From positions 62,001 to 126,000 of the forward strand of contig NZ_JAMQKC010000003.1 of assembly GCF_028416595.1 (NCBI RefSeq): a stretch of DNA of 64,000 bases, read 5' to 3'. The notes below the pieces were generated by a model. The model saw only the letters and a program-made list of their open reading frames with translations, searched no databases and was not told where the DNA came from. Positions within the stretch are counted from its first letter, which is position 1, and the number at the start of each line of letters is the position of its first letter. The stretch is from Aquibacillus salsiterrae (GTDB lineage Bacteria > Bacillota > Bacilli > Bacillales > Amphibacillaceae). A program made the translations under genes and the position numbers. Below are positions 21,616 through 29,382 of the stretch, in pieces.

Positions 21616-22029
21616 TTATTTACCTATAAGTGTAGCATGTGTAACTTTGATACATAAATCCATCACTGTTACAATATTGTGACTGGTTAATACTTGGTAG
21701 GCTGCTTCATTTTGGATTCCTTGTTGGGCCCAAAAAACTGGTATATTTTGTTTTATTACTTGTTGTGCCAAACCTTCTAAGTATTCTGGCCTTCGAAAAA
21801 CATTAACAATATCTATTTCTTCGTCCACTTCAGCTACCGATGAATATGATTTTTCACCAAGTGATGCGGTGATGTGAGGATTGACAGGTATGATTTTATA
21901 CCCCGCTTGTTGCATCGCTTTCGCTATTTGGTAGGACCCTCTTTCCGGCTTATCGGAAAGCCCAACAACGGCAATTGTTTTCGCGTCCATGAGTATATGC
22001 TTTAATTGACTCCTAGATGGATTTTCCAC
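21616..22029 (-). CDS. yneT: CoA-binding domain protein, YneT family
   Basis: A single CoA-binding Rossmann domain of 137 residues. The nucleotide-binding strand-loop is AVVGLSDKPERGSYQIA, and the later motif PVFWAQQGIQNEAA is typical of the YneT/YccU group. The biochemical role is not known. I start it at a GTG at 22029, since AAGGAGGG lies just upstream and the length then fits the family; the longer frame to 22074 adds 15 unrelated residues. In B. subtilis yneT also lies beside plsY and parEC. Confidence 0.82.
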   Translation of the reverse strand: MENPSRSQLKHILMDAKTIAVVGLSDKPERGSYQIAKAMQQAGYKIIPVNPHITASLGEKSYSSVAEVDEEIDIVNVFRRPEYLEGLAQQVIKQNIPVFWAQQGIQNEAAYQVLTSHNIVTVMDLCIKVTHATLIGK

Positions 22030-22108
22030 GGCAATCCCTCCTTGTTTATCATATTTTGTGTCGCTTCTTTGCATAAAGTTTGTTTTCTTTTAATGTTACA
22101 GTAGATGG

Positions 22109-22486
22109 ATAATGCGCACCAACCTTTGACATAAGATCCAGTGTTAATCAACCGCTCCGGAAATACACTTGCTTTCCGTGGGTGGCTGATGAGCCTCATC
22201 GAGCTAATGGGTGCCACTATTGACACTTTTGAGTTCGGATTTGGTAAAAGTGTTGATGATGGACCTGATTGTCGACAGATTTGAGTTCAAATTAATAAAA
22301 TGTGTCGATGGTGGACCTGGTTATCGACACATTTGAGTTCGGATTAATAAAATGTGTCGATAGTGACCCTAATTATCGACACATTTGAGGTCGGATTAAC
22401 AAAATGTGTCGATGAGGCCGGCCCCCAATCACTGATAAGCGACTGACTGGAGCGCAAATCAACCCTAACAAGTTAGTGCGCATTAT
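22109..22486. repeat. MITE-like composite element with terminal inverted repeats
   Basis: The ends are exact 11-bp inverted repeats, ATAATGCGCAC (22109-22119) and GTGCGCATTAT (22476-22486); similarity continues for several more bases (CCAACC against CTAACT). Inside are a stretch resembling a common Bacillaceae repeat (GAAATACACTTGCTTTCCGT, near 22160), four 52-bp hairpin units (22218-22425) and a unique right part. No reading frame of note exists. The rest of the 632-bp gap (22487-22661) is AT-rich and holds only the plsY promoter region. Confidence 0.6.
22218..22425. repeat. Four tandem 52-bp units, each an inverted repeat
   Basis: Units start at 22218, 22270, 22322 and 22374 with no spacer. 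The best-conserved units (3 and 4) carry ATCGACACATTT, a central TGAGTTCGGATTAA-like loop, then AAATGTGTCGAT, so each can fold into a 12-bp stem. Unit 1 is the most diverged. Conserved stems with changing unit edges suggest that the hairpin is what is kept. Confidence 0.8.
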
Positions 22487-22661
22487 ATATAAACTGCGTA
22501 AACCAACCATCCATGAAAACAGCCTTTCACATGAAAACTTTTTACTATTTGTAAGAGTATCATCCTAAAATATTTATAGGTCATTTGAAAGATAAAGTAC
22601 TAAGCTATGCTTGTTCATGTTAAAATAAGATACAAGTTTTTCGTAAAAGGAGTAAAAGAAG

Positions 22662-23246
22662 ATGAATTTTATACTTTTAGCAATTGTTGCTTACCTGATT
22701 GGATCAATTCCGTTTGGTCTAATTGTTGGCAAAATTGGATACAACACAGACATCCGTGAACATGGTAGTGGGAACCTTGGCGGGACAAATACGTTTCGTG
22801 TCCTGGGAATTAAAGCAGGTATTATCGTAACAGCCGGTGATATCCTAAAAGGTACGCTAGCAACCCAATTACCTATCTTGGTTGGGAATGACTCCGTTAA
22901 CCCACTTATTATTGGAGTTTTTGCAGTGATTGGCCATATGTACCCCATTTTCGCCAAATTTAAAGGCGGAAAAGCAGTTGCAACATCCGGAGGGATTATT
23001 CTTGGTGTAAGCCCACTTCTCTTCCTAATTATACTTCTAACTTTCTTTATCGTTTTATATATAACGAAATACGTATCAATCTCATCGATGGTCACGGGGG
23101 TTATTACGGTTATCACCAGTATCATCATGCAAGATATCGGCTTAATCATTATTACTTCCATTCTAACCCTCTTTGTCTTTTATAGACATCGAACAAATAT
23201 TAAAAGAATCATTAACAAAACCGAACCAAAAATCAAATGGATGTAA
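22662..23246 (+). CDS. plsY: Acyl-phosphate:glycerol-3-phosphate acyltransferase
   Basis: Integral membrane acyltransferase of 194 residues that makes lysophosphatidate from acyl-phosphate, the first step of phospholipid synthesis. It has about five to six hydrophobic segments. The three conserved loops are present: [14 protein letters not shown] with [15 protein letters not shown], then [18 protein letters not shown], and a C-terminal [10 protein letters not shown]. The ribosome-binding site is AAGGAG. Repeats lie on both sides, so it appears to be a single-gene unit. Confidence 0.94.
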   Translation: MNFILLAIVAYLIGSIPFGLIVGKIGYNTDIREHGSGNLGGTNTFRVLGIKAGIIVTAGDILKGTLATQLPILVGNDSVNPLIIGVFAVIGHMYPIFAKFKGGKAVATSGGIILGVSPLLFLIILLTFFIVLYITKYVSISSMVTGVITVITSIIMQDIGLIIITSILTLFVFYRHRTNIKRIINKTEPKIKWM

Positions 23247-23249
23247 TAC

Positions 23250-23641
23250 AGAAAAGCGGAAAGCGCCTGGTCACCCCCGACAAGCGTAAGACAAGACACG
23301 TAATGGCGCTCTTTGCCATGCAGGGGATTGACTTACGACTCGGAAGGGGTGGCGCTTGTAGCTAGACAATACAGAAAAGCGGAAAGCGCCTAGTTATTCC
23401 CGCCTTAATCAATGCGATTAAGGCTTTTTCTTGATTGTTGCGCTTATGACTGAAATATTTTGATTTTTGTCGAATTAACTCCCGAATCTTTGTTCAAAGA
23501 TAAGAAAGTATAAAAAGATCTGTCTAGCTCCGAGCGCCTACCCCTCGAGGTCTTAAGCAAAAAATCTTTGTGGCAAAGAGCGCCACATAGCTCTTTTGCT
23601 TAAGCTTGTCGGGGGTGGGCAAGACGCTCTGCGCTTTTCTT
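23250..23641. repeat. Cluster of three dispersed-repeat copies filling the plsY-folE2 gap
   Basis: Copy C (about 23250-23366, plus) and copy E (about 23519-23641, minus) are nearly complete and face each other. Between them lies D, a partial copy with the same AGAAAAGCGGAAAGCGCC start, an inner hairpin (GCCTTAATC/GATTAAGGC) and the tail AAGAAAGTATAAAAAGATC. Copy E contains long hairpin arms around CTTAAGCAAAA. No gene is visible in this 479-bp gap. Confidence 0.7.
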
Positions 23642-23725
23642 ATATCAAGATAAAAAAATTGAATAAATGGTTGTTGTTGAGTATACTTTGTACATAGTTT
23701 AAATAGGCCTGAAAGGAGTCGAAAA

Positions 23726-24658
23726 ATGAAACTTCCAGATAAGAGCGGTAATCTTTCCTTACCACCAAAAGCTGAACGTCATAAATTGTTTGGATCAGTT
23801 TCTCCTGGTCCAAAAGTAAAGCCAGTAGAAAAAGATGCAATGGCTGATTTACAAAATACCAAGAAGAATTTTTTGTTTGATATAGATGCTGTAGGAATTG
23901 AAAATGTAAAACATCCGATTCAAATAGAAAGTATTCTTGAACCAACAAAACAAACAACAATCGGCACCTTTACCTTTACATCAAGTATTGATAAAGACAG
24001 TAAAGGAACCAATATGAGTAGGTTTACCGAACAACTTCATGAATATTACAGTAGCCATTCTTTCACCTTAACCATTGAAGGGCTAAAAAAATTCACAAAA
24101 GACCTAGCTATTCGCTTAAAACAACGAGATGCAACAATGGAGGTAACATTCCCATGGTTTTTTGAGCGAAAAGGTCCTTCATCTGATTTAGCTGGGCTTA
24201 ATCACGCAGATGCTACCATTAAAGTGACCTATCATGAAAACGATCGGTATGATATCGAAGTTGCTCTATCAGGAACAATTACCACCCTATGCCCTTGCTC
24301 TAAAGAGATAAGTGAATATAGCGCACATAACCAGCGTGGTATCGTTTCAATGCGTGTAAAACTAACCGATCAATTCGATCAAGCTAAAACGGATTGGAAA
24401 CAGGCGTTACTTGAGGCAGCTGAAAGTAATGCTAGTGCGAGGATACACCCAGTATTAAAGCGCCCTGATGAAAAAATGGTAACGGAACTTGCATATGAAA
24501 ATCCACGATTTGTAGAAGACATCGTTCGATTGGTCGCTTGTGATTTATATGAACTTGACTATGTCCAGTGGTTTGAAGTGAAATGTCGGAATGAAGAATC
24601 CATTCATCTCCACGATGCGATTGCTTCGATTACGTATGATAAAGCACGTGAGAAATAG
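23726..24658 (+). CDS. folE2: GTP cyclohydrolase FolE2 (type IB)
   Basis: Converts GTP to dihydroneopterin triphosphate, the first step of folate synthesis, using the metal-flexible FolE2 fold. It has 310 residues. Family signatures are visible: TFTSSIDKDSKGTNMSRF, PWFFERKGPSSDLAGL and the catalytic-cysteine region TLCPCSKEISEYSAHNQRG. The ribosome-binding site is GAAAGGAG. In B. subtilis this enzyme replaces zinc-dependent FolE under zinc limitation through Zur, but no Zur box was seen upstream here. Confidence 0.92.
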   Translation: MKLPDKSGNLSLPPKAERHKLFGSVSPGPKVKPVEKDAMADLQNTKKNFLFDIDAVGIENVKHPIQIESILEPTKQTTIGTFTFTSSIDKDSKGTNMSRFTEQLHEYYSSHSFTLTIEGLKKFTKDLAIRLKQRDATMEVTFPWFFERKGPSSDLAGLNHADATIKVTYHENDRYDIEVALSGTITTLCPCSKEISEYSAHNQRGIVSMRVKLTDQFDQAKTDWKQALLEAAESNASARIHPVLKRPDEKMVTELAYENPRFVEDIVRLVACDLYELDYVQWFEVKCRNEESIHLHDAIASITYDKAREK

Positions 24659-24670
24659 GGTGTTGTTTAA

Positions 24671-24898
24671 ATGAAACATTTTTTCATTATCTTAATTCGG
24701 GCTTATCAAAAATTGATAAGCCCACTAACCCCGCCTTCTTGCCGGTTTTATCCTTCCTGTTCCCAATATAGTATCGAAGCATTTCAACGACATGGTGTCA
24801 TGAAGGGATTGTTTCTTTCATGCAAACGCATCCTGAAATGTCACCCGTTTCATCCTGGGGGATATGATCCAGTTCCAGACAAGAAAGTTAAACAATAA
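24671..24898 (+). CDS. yidD: Membrane protein insertion efficiency factor YidD
   Basis: A 75-residue member of the YidD family, which assists YidC/SpoIIIJ-dependent insertion of membrane proteins. It has an amphipathic N-terminus ([19 protein letters not shown]) and the cysteine-rich signature [19 protein letters not shown], then [19 protein letters not shown]. It follows folE2 by 12 bp and is probably co-transcribed, then ends at a strong hairpin. The family is usually near rnpA/yidC; this stand-alone placement also occurs in bacilli. Confidence 0.92.
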   Translation: MKHFFIILIRAYQKLISPLTPPSCRFYPSCSQYSIEAFQRHGVMKGLFLSCKRILKCHPFHPGGYDPVPDKKVKQ

Positions 24899-24900
24899 TA

Positions 24901-24934
24901 ATCAAAACCACCAGTGTGAACTGGTGGTTTTGAT
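24901..24934. terminator. Hairpin between convergent yidD and yneQ
   Basis: A perfect 14-bp stem, ATCAAAACCACCAG with CTGGTGGTTTTGAT, and a 6-nt loop. The T-rich arms serve as U-tracts in either direction. Confidence 0.75.
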
Positions 24935-24940
24935 TAGGCA

Positions 24941-25246
24941 TTATTCCTTTAGGCTAAACCGCTCCAGTTGATCCCAAATCTGTTCAGCTTGTAAGATTTC
25001 TACTTGTGTTTTACCAAATAAATCAAAGTGCGGAAAACGTGGGTCTTGGTGAATCCATTCCGGTTGTAGCCCGTAGCGCTTCCCCCATTTTTCTAAATTG
25101 CTTACATTAGAGCAGCCCACCTTTGTTACCGTATTACATCCAGGAAACCTTGGATCAAGCCAGTAGTGGGTTAAAAATGCAATTTGACCTTCCTCTACTT
25201 CAGCCTTCCACTGTTTAAGCTCTGATCTTTTTACCCCAAAAGCCAT
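24941..25246 (-). CDS. yneQ: YneQ family protein of unknown function
   Basis: A 101-residue protein matching the conserved Bacillaceae YneQ family. It contains LTHYWLDPRFPGC, VTKVGC and HPDFPHFDL-like segments rich in aromatic residues and His/Cys, without a membrane segment. No function is known. The ATG at 25246 follows GAGGAATG; the longer frame to 25270 overlaps yneP and adds residues without family resemblance. It is last in the AAA-yneP-yneQ unit. Confidence 0.75.
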   Translation of the reverse strand: MAFGVKRSELKQWKAEVEEGQIAFLTHYWLDPRFPGCNTVTKVGCSNVSNLEKWGKRYGLQPEWIHQDPRFPHFDLFGKTQVEILQAEQIWDQLERFSLKE

Positions 25247-25247
25247 A

Positions 25248-25673
25248 TCATTCCTCACTCTTATATGCATCAGAATAGGCTTGATGCCAATCAGGGAATA
25301 CTCTTCTTAACGAGACAGGTCTAAAACTTTCTTTTTTAACTATTACATGTTTCGTCGAACCTGTAACTGCTGCATTCCCTTCTCCGTCTTCTATTTTGTA
25401 TCCGTAAGTTGTTCTAAGTCCATCGTATTCTTCAATCCACGTCTTAACAAATGCGTCCTGTCCATACCTAATTGGTTGCTTAAAATACATATGTGCATCA
25501 ATGACAGGAGAGACAATTCCCTCTTGCTCCATGTCATGATAGTTAAAGCCTAGTGATTCGATAAATGCTGTTCGACCAATCTCAAACCAAACCAAATAAT
25601 TCGCATGATAAACGACCCCCATTTGATCAGTTTCTTGATAACGAACTTTAATAGGTGTTTTAGTCATTTTCAT
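25248..25673 (-). CDS. yneP: Acyl-CoA thioesterase, 4-hydroxybenzoyl-CoA thioesterase family
   Basis: A hot-dog-fold thioesterase of 141 residues. The active-site signature RYQETDQMGVVYHANYLVWFEIGR includes the catalytic-type Asp and the HANY helix of the YbgC/4-HBT group. The substrate is unknown, likely a short acyl-CoA. The start overlaps the end of the AAA ATPase gene by 14 nt, with AGGGGG 7 nt upstream, so translation is coupled. The B. subtilis neighbour yneQ is also kept. Confidence 0.88.
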   Translation of the reverse strand: MKMTKTPIKVRYQETDQMGVVYHANYLVWFEIGRTAFIESLGFNYHDMEQEGIVSPVIDAHMYFKQPIRYGQDAFVKTWIEEYDGLRTTYGYKIEDGEGNAAVTGSTKHVIVKKESFRPVSLRRVFPDWHQAYSDAYKSEE

Positions 25674-27942
25674 TGTCGTTCCCCCTAATCACTGACCAAG
25701 CATTGTCAAAGTCATTTTTAGAAAGTAAGGTAAACCTGTTAAGATCCGCCACACCTTCTCTGTCCATTCGAAGTGCTTGGAATTGAATAGCCTCATCGAT
25801 AAGATTAACAACAAAGCGGGCATTCCCATCAATCCGGTATTGCTTATATTTTTGAGTTAAAAAAGCTTCCGCATCAACCTCAAGTTCATATTGATAGGCT
25901 TCTACATGATAGCGAGTGATTGCCATCAATTCCTCTTCCTGGTAATTTGTAAAGTTAAGGTATTTTTTGAACCTTGATTCAAGTCCCGGATTACTTGCGA
26001 TAAACCGTTCCATTTCCGTTTGATAACCGGCTAATATGACAACTAAGTTCTCGTTATGTTTTGTCATCTCATCAACTAACGTATCGATTGCCTCTTTACC
26101 AAAATCTTTATCTCCTCGAAATAACGAGTATGCTTCATCGATAAATAATACGCCTCCCAGCGCCTCTCTAACCTTTTGCTTTGTTTTGATTGCTGTTTGT
26201 CCGACAAAACCCGCAACTAAATCGCTCCGCGAAGCAATGACAAAATGCCCCCGTTTTAATAAACCACATTCCTTTAAAATCTGTGAATATAATTTAGCGA
26301 CAGTTGTTTTTCCAGTTCCGGGATTACCAGAGAAGACAGCATGTAATTGAATCGGCACAATGGGAAGATTCTTTTGTTTCCGTTGTTGTTGGACCCTAAC
26401 AAAAGAGGACAGTTTTTTCACTTCTTGTTTAACATTATCTAGCCCAATCAATTGCTCCAATTTCTCCATTGGTTTATCAAGCTTACCTTTATCTTCCCAC
26501 ATGGTTAAATCTGACAAATCGATTCGCATATGATCTATCCAATTTTCTTCTCCTGTTAAACCTTTAGCTGCACCCTTTTTAAAAATTGCTTTTAAAACTA
26601 AATCACGTACCGTCCTAGCATTACCAAACGTTTCATCGACCATTGACTTTTCGACGATTGTTTCAAATTGATTTAAAGCCTCCGCTGTAAAAAAATAATC
26701 ATTTACCATTGCCGTGTTTTCGGCAATCTCCATAAGTTCATTCATGCTGAAATTGGGTAAACTTATCGAATTTTGTTCCGGAAACCTACTTCTTAGTCCA
26801 GGGTTAGACCATAAAAATTGGCGCATTTCTTCCGGGTAACCAGCCAAAATAACGGCAAATTTATTGGCAAACTCTTTGCTAGTCATACTTGAAACAAGGG
26901 TATCAATAACAGCTTGACCATAATCGTTAGCGGTTTGGCCAACTCGTTTCAAACTGTACGCTTCGTCGATAAACAATATTCCACCAATTGATTGTTTCAC
27001 ATAGCTAATTGTGTTTTCTTCACTTTGTCCTACGTAAGAACCAACTAAATGAGAGCGATTTACCTCAATCACTTTATCTGTTTCCAACAATCCTAACTCG
27101 TGGTAAGTGGCAGCAAGCAGCCTTGCAATGGATGTTTTCCCTGTACCAGGATTACCCGTAATAATCATATGTAGTCCAGGTTCATCGACCATATGAAAGC
27201 CAAGCTCTCGTCTTTTTTTTTGATACTTTAAATAATGATAATACTGGTGAATATATTTTTTCACTTCTGTTAAGCCCGTGAGGTGTTGTAATTGATCTAA
27301 TGGGTCATTCGATGCATTTTTTTTCAACACATCAGGAAAATGATGATAAAATTCCTGCTTGTACTGAATAATTTTTCGCACATGATTATTTAACGCTGTC
27401 ACAGGCACACCAGACCTCCGATTCTCTAATGAGGAAATCGTATCTGCTAAGGTCTGTTCTAATTCTGTTAACTCGGCAGTAATTTCATTAAAAAGCTTGG
27501 TATAAGTCGAATGTTTGTCTACTGGAGTAATATTTAATTTGGCTAGCTCTGCTTTAAGTTCCGTAGCCTTTTTTAATTTCGCTGAATCAAAGTCTGTTTC
27601 TCTGATTGACCACTGATCTAAGTTAACTTCAGATAGGAGCGTATAAAAGGTAAAAAATGACTTTAGTTCCTCTATTTCTACTAACGTTGATTCATGTCCT
27701 GCTAACCTTTTACCTTCCTCTAGAAGGATAGTTGTCACTTTATCATCTTTAAAGTTACGCTTTAATCGGTAAAAAGCAAGCATACAATATAGCTTTGCAG
27801 CTGTTTGATCATCTATGGTTATTTCGCCTTTTTCATTTGCATCGAGAAATCTTAATACTTGTACTTCTTTAAGAGGCGGTAACTTATTAATCGTTTGCCA
27901 CTCTTGCACTGATTTTCTCATTGTGTCTATGTTGATACTCAT
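25660..27942 (-). CDS. Two-AAA-module ATPase of the SpoVK/CbbX family
   Basis: A cytoplasmic AAA+ ATPase of 760 residues. A helical N-terminal region (about 1-215) has no recognised domain. Two CbxX/CfxQ-type AAA modules follow. The first has Walker A GNPGTGKTS near residue 265 and Walker B GILFIDEAYS; the second has GNPGTGKTT near residue 543 and GVLFIDEAYS, and looks most like SpoVK. Arginine-finger regions NPGLRSRFPE and NPGLESRFKK are both present, so both modules look active. It sits between tlp/sspN and yneP, a place where B. subtilis has no such gene. A sporulation role is inferred from neighbours and from SpoVK. Confidence 0.85.
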   Translation of the reverse strand: MSINIDTMRKSVQEWQTINKLPPLKEVQVLRFLDANEKGEITIDDQTAAKLYCMLAFYRLKRNFKDDKVTTILLEEGKRLAGHESTLVEIEELKSFFTFYTLLSEVNLDQWSIRETDFDSAKLKKATELKAELAKLNITPVDKHSTYTKLFNEITAELTELEQTLADTISSLENRRSGVPVTALNNHVRKIIQYKQEFYHHFPDVLKKNASNDPLDQLQHLTGLTEVKKYIHQYYHYLKYQKKRRELGFHMVDEPGLHMIITGNPGTGKTSIARLLAATYHELGLLETDKVIEVNRSHLVGSYVGQSEENTISYVKQSIGGILFIDEAYSLKRVGQTANDYGQAVIDTLVSSMTSKEFANKFAVILAGYPEEMRQFLWSNPGLRSRFPEQNSISLPNFSMNELMEIAENTAMVNDYFFTAEALNQFETIVEKSMVDETFGNARTVRDLVLKAIFKKGAAKGLTGEENWIDHMRIDLSDLTMWEDKGKLDKPMEKLEQLIGLDNVKQEVKKLSSFVRVQQQRKQKNLPIVPIQLHAVFSGNPGTGKTTVAKLYSQILKECGLLKRGHFVIASRSDLVAGFVGQTAIKTKQKVREALGGVLFIDEAYSLFRGDKDFGKEAIDTLVDEMTKHNENLVVILAGYQTEMERFIASNPGLESRFKKYLNFTNYQEEELMAITRYHVEAYQYELEVDAEAFLTQKYKQYRIDGNARFVVNLIDEAIQFQALRMDREGVADLNRFTLLSKNDFDNAWSVIRGNDNEND

Positions 27943-28032
27943 AAAGCCGCTCCCTTCTCTTTTATTTTATCATAGCCGCTTATGTTCCGTTATTATCTTG
28001 CACACAAAAACAACTAACAACAGTACAATAAG

Positions 28033-28066
28033 AAAAACGTATGGACATGAATATCCATACGTTTTT
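28033..28066 (-). terminator. Terminator after tlp
   Basis: A 13-bp perfect stem, AAAAACGTATGGA with TCCATACGTTTTT, with an 8-nt loop. It separates the sspN-tlp unit from the AAA ATPase gene. Confidence 0.85.
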
Positions 28067-28090
28067 CCTTAATCAAAGCAAGTGGACGTC

Positions 28091-28327
28091 TTAATGTGTT
28101 TTTTGTTGATGTTGATACTCGTCTTTTACCTCATCACGCATTGATTGTATCGCTTCTTCTCGTCGTTTATTTTTAGCTTCAATGTGATGCTTTTCCTCAT
28201 TTGAAGCAAAACGCATTGTTTCATGCGCCTCTTCGATATTTTCAATTGTGTTCTGAATTTTACTAACCAGTTTTTCGACATTATCCTCACGGTTATCAGG
28301 ATTTGGACGGTTGCTATATTCGCTCAT
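28091..28327 (-). CDS. tlp: Small acid-soluble spore protein Tlp (thioredoxin-like)
   Basis: A 78-residue hydrophilic spore-core protein. It carries the Tlp signature NPDNREDNVEKLVSKIQNTIENI and a long charged helix to the C-terminus. Despite the name, it has no CxxC motif. It follows sspN by 12 bp, as in B. subtilis where sspN-tlp is a sigma-G operon. Found in the spore core; the exact role is not known. Confidence 0.92.
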   Translation of the reverse strand: MSEYSNRPNPDNREDNVEKLVSKIQNTIENIEEAHETMRFASNEEKHHIEAKNKRREEAIQSMRDEVKDEYQHQQKTH

Positions 28328-28339
28328 GTGCTTCTCCTC

Positions 28340-28483
28340 CTAATGTCCTTTGGTTTGTATTACCTGAGGCTTCTCGTTTGTTTTCATTTGCATTTGTTTA
28401 CCTTTATTCCCTCCAGCCTCGAGTGGCTGTGTTCCTAAATGACGTGGTCTAAAGTGCTTTGAATCCTTTTTTGGATTACCCAT
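28340..28483 (-). CDS. sspN: Small acid-soluble spore protein N
   Basis: A 47-residue minor SASP. It starts [11 protein letters not shown], has [17 protein letters not shown] in the middle and ends PQVIQTKGH, matching SspN. It is basic, without Cys or a membrane segment. AAGGGG precedes the ATG at 28483. A TGAATA at 28540-28545 (minus strand) could be the -35 of a sigma-G promoter, but the matching -10 is weak. It is first in the sspN-tlp unit. Confidence 0.9.
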   Translation of the reverse strand: MGNPKKDSKHFRPRHLGTQPLEAGGNKGKQMQMKTNEKPQVIQTKGH

Positions 28484-28672
28484 GCTTCATTCCCCTTTCT
28501 TTAGGACGTCAATGATATTATTTGCCCAGTTCGTTTATCTATTCATCTAGATACCGGGAGGAATTATTTTTCAGAAAACGTTTAACCGTTAATGTTTCCT
28601 AACAAGTCTATAAAGGCCATGAGTTTAAAAAAATTCCTCCATCTAAAAGTTATCCTGTTCTTACAATAAAAC

Positions 28673-29278
28673 TTACTTCATTTTAAGTACTATATTTTCC
28701 ATAAAATCAAGAGTCATTGGACCCATGACCCGTTGGATAATCTCTCCCTCTGGACTAATTATATAGGTAGTCGGAATATTTAAAAGCTTATATGTTTCAC
28801 TTACCACTGCATCAGGATCAAGTACTACCGTAAAAGAAAAATTCCCATGATTCATAAATTCCTTAACATCTTTTACACTATTTTCTGTATTGGTAACATT
28901 AACTGCAATGATTTTAACTTGGTCAGGGTATTTTTTTTGAAATTCATGCAATTCTGGCATCTCTGTTCGGCAGGGACCGCACCAGGTTGCCCAAAAATTG
29001 ACAAAGACAATGTTACCACGATAATCTGACAAGGTAATTTTATCTCCATTAAGCGTTTCTAATGTAAAATCTGGCGCAACTTTCCCTACGTTAAGACCCC
29101 CTTTCTTGTTTAGTCCAGCACCAGATGCCCCCTGTTCAGATGACTCTCCTGTCATGTCCCCTTCGTTCCCTTGATTGGATGTTGTAGAGTTAACGAAACC
29201 TTGTTGATTCAAATAATTCCATACCATTAACGTAATCAGAAATAGAAGAACAAATACCCCAACTACCTTTTTAATCAA
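28673..29278 (-). CDS. yneN: Membrane-anchored thiol-disulfide oxidoreductase, ResA/YneN type
   Basis: A TlpA/ResA-like protein of 201 residues. An N-terminal membrane anchor (about residues 5-22) is followed by a Gly/Ser/Glu-rich linker and a thioredoxin fold with active site WCGPC (Cys100, Cys103). This places the domain on the outer face of the membrane. It may reduce disulfides during cytochrome c maturation or spore formation; ccdA, its likely electron source, is 6 kb away. The start is a TTG at 29278 with AAAGGATG upstream. It lies next to aconitase as in B. subtilis. Confidence 0.87.
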   Translation of the reverse strand: MIKKVVGVFVLLFLITLMVWNYLNQQGFVNSTTSNQGNEGDMTGESSEQGASGAGLNKKGGLNVGKVAPDFTLETLNGDKITLSDYRGNIVFVNFWATWCGPCRTEMPELHEFQKKYPDQVKIIAVNVTNTENSVKDVKEFMNHGNFSFTVVLDPDAVVSETYKLLNIPTTYIISPEGEIIQRVMGPMTLDFMENIVLKMK

Positions 29279-29341
29279 GAGTTACACATCCTTTACCATT
29301 GTTCCAATTACTCATCTTTTTCTAAAAGCTTAAGAAAGCAA

Positions 29342-29378
29342 AAAGAGATAGCTTGTAAATTACCCAAGCTACCTCTTT
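29342..29378 (-). terminator. Terminator after aconitase
   Basis: On the minus strand AAAGAGGTAGCTTG pairs with CAAGCTATCTCTTT (one wobble) around a 9-nt loop. TTGCTTTC follows. Confidence 0.8.
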
Positions 29379-29382
29379 CATA

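Noticed and set aside
22002-22226. 74-codon minus-strand frame spanning the yneT start and the MITE-like element
   Set aside because: It crosses the terminal inverted repeat and the yneT ribosome-binding site, and has no family resemblance.
22218-22425. Tandem 52-bp repeats as a CRISPR array
   Set aside because: Units abut without unique spacers, each is palindromic throughout, and no cas gene is near.
23642-23725. Zur box upstream of folE2
   Set aside because: No sequence close to the TCGTAATNATTACGA dyad was found between the repeat cluster and the start codon.
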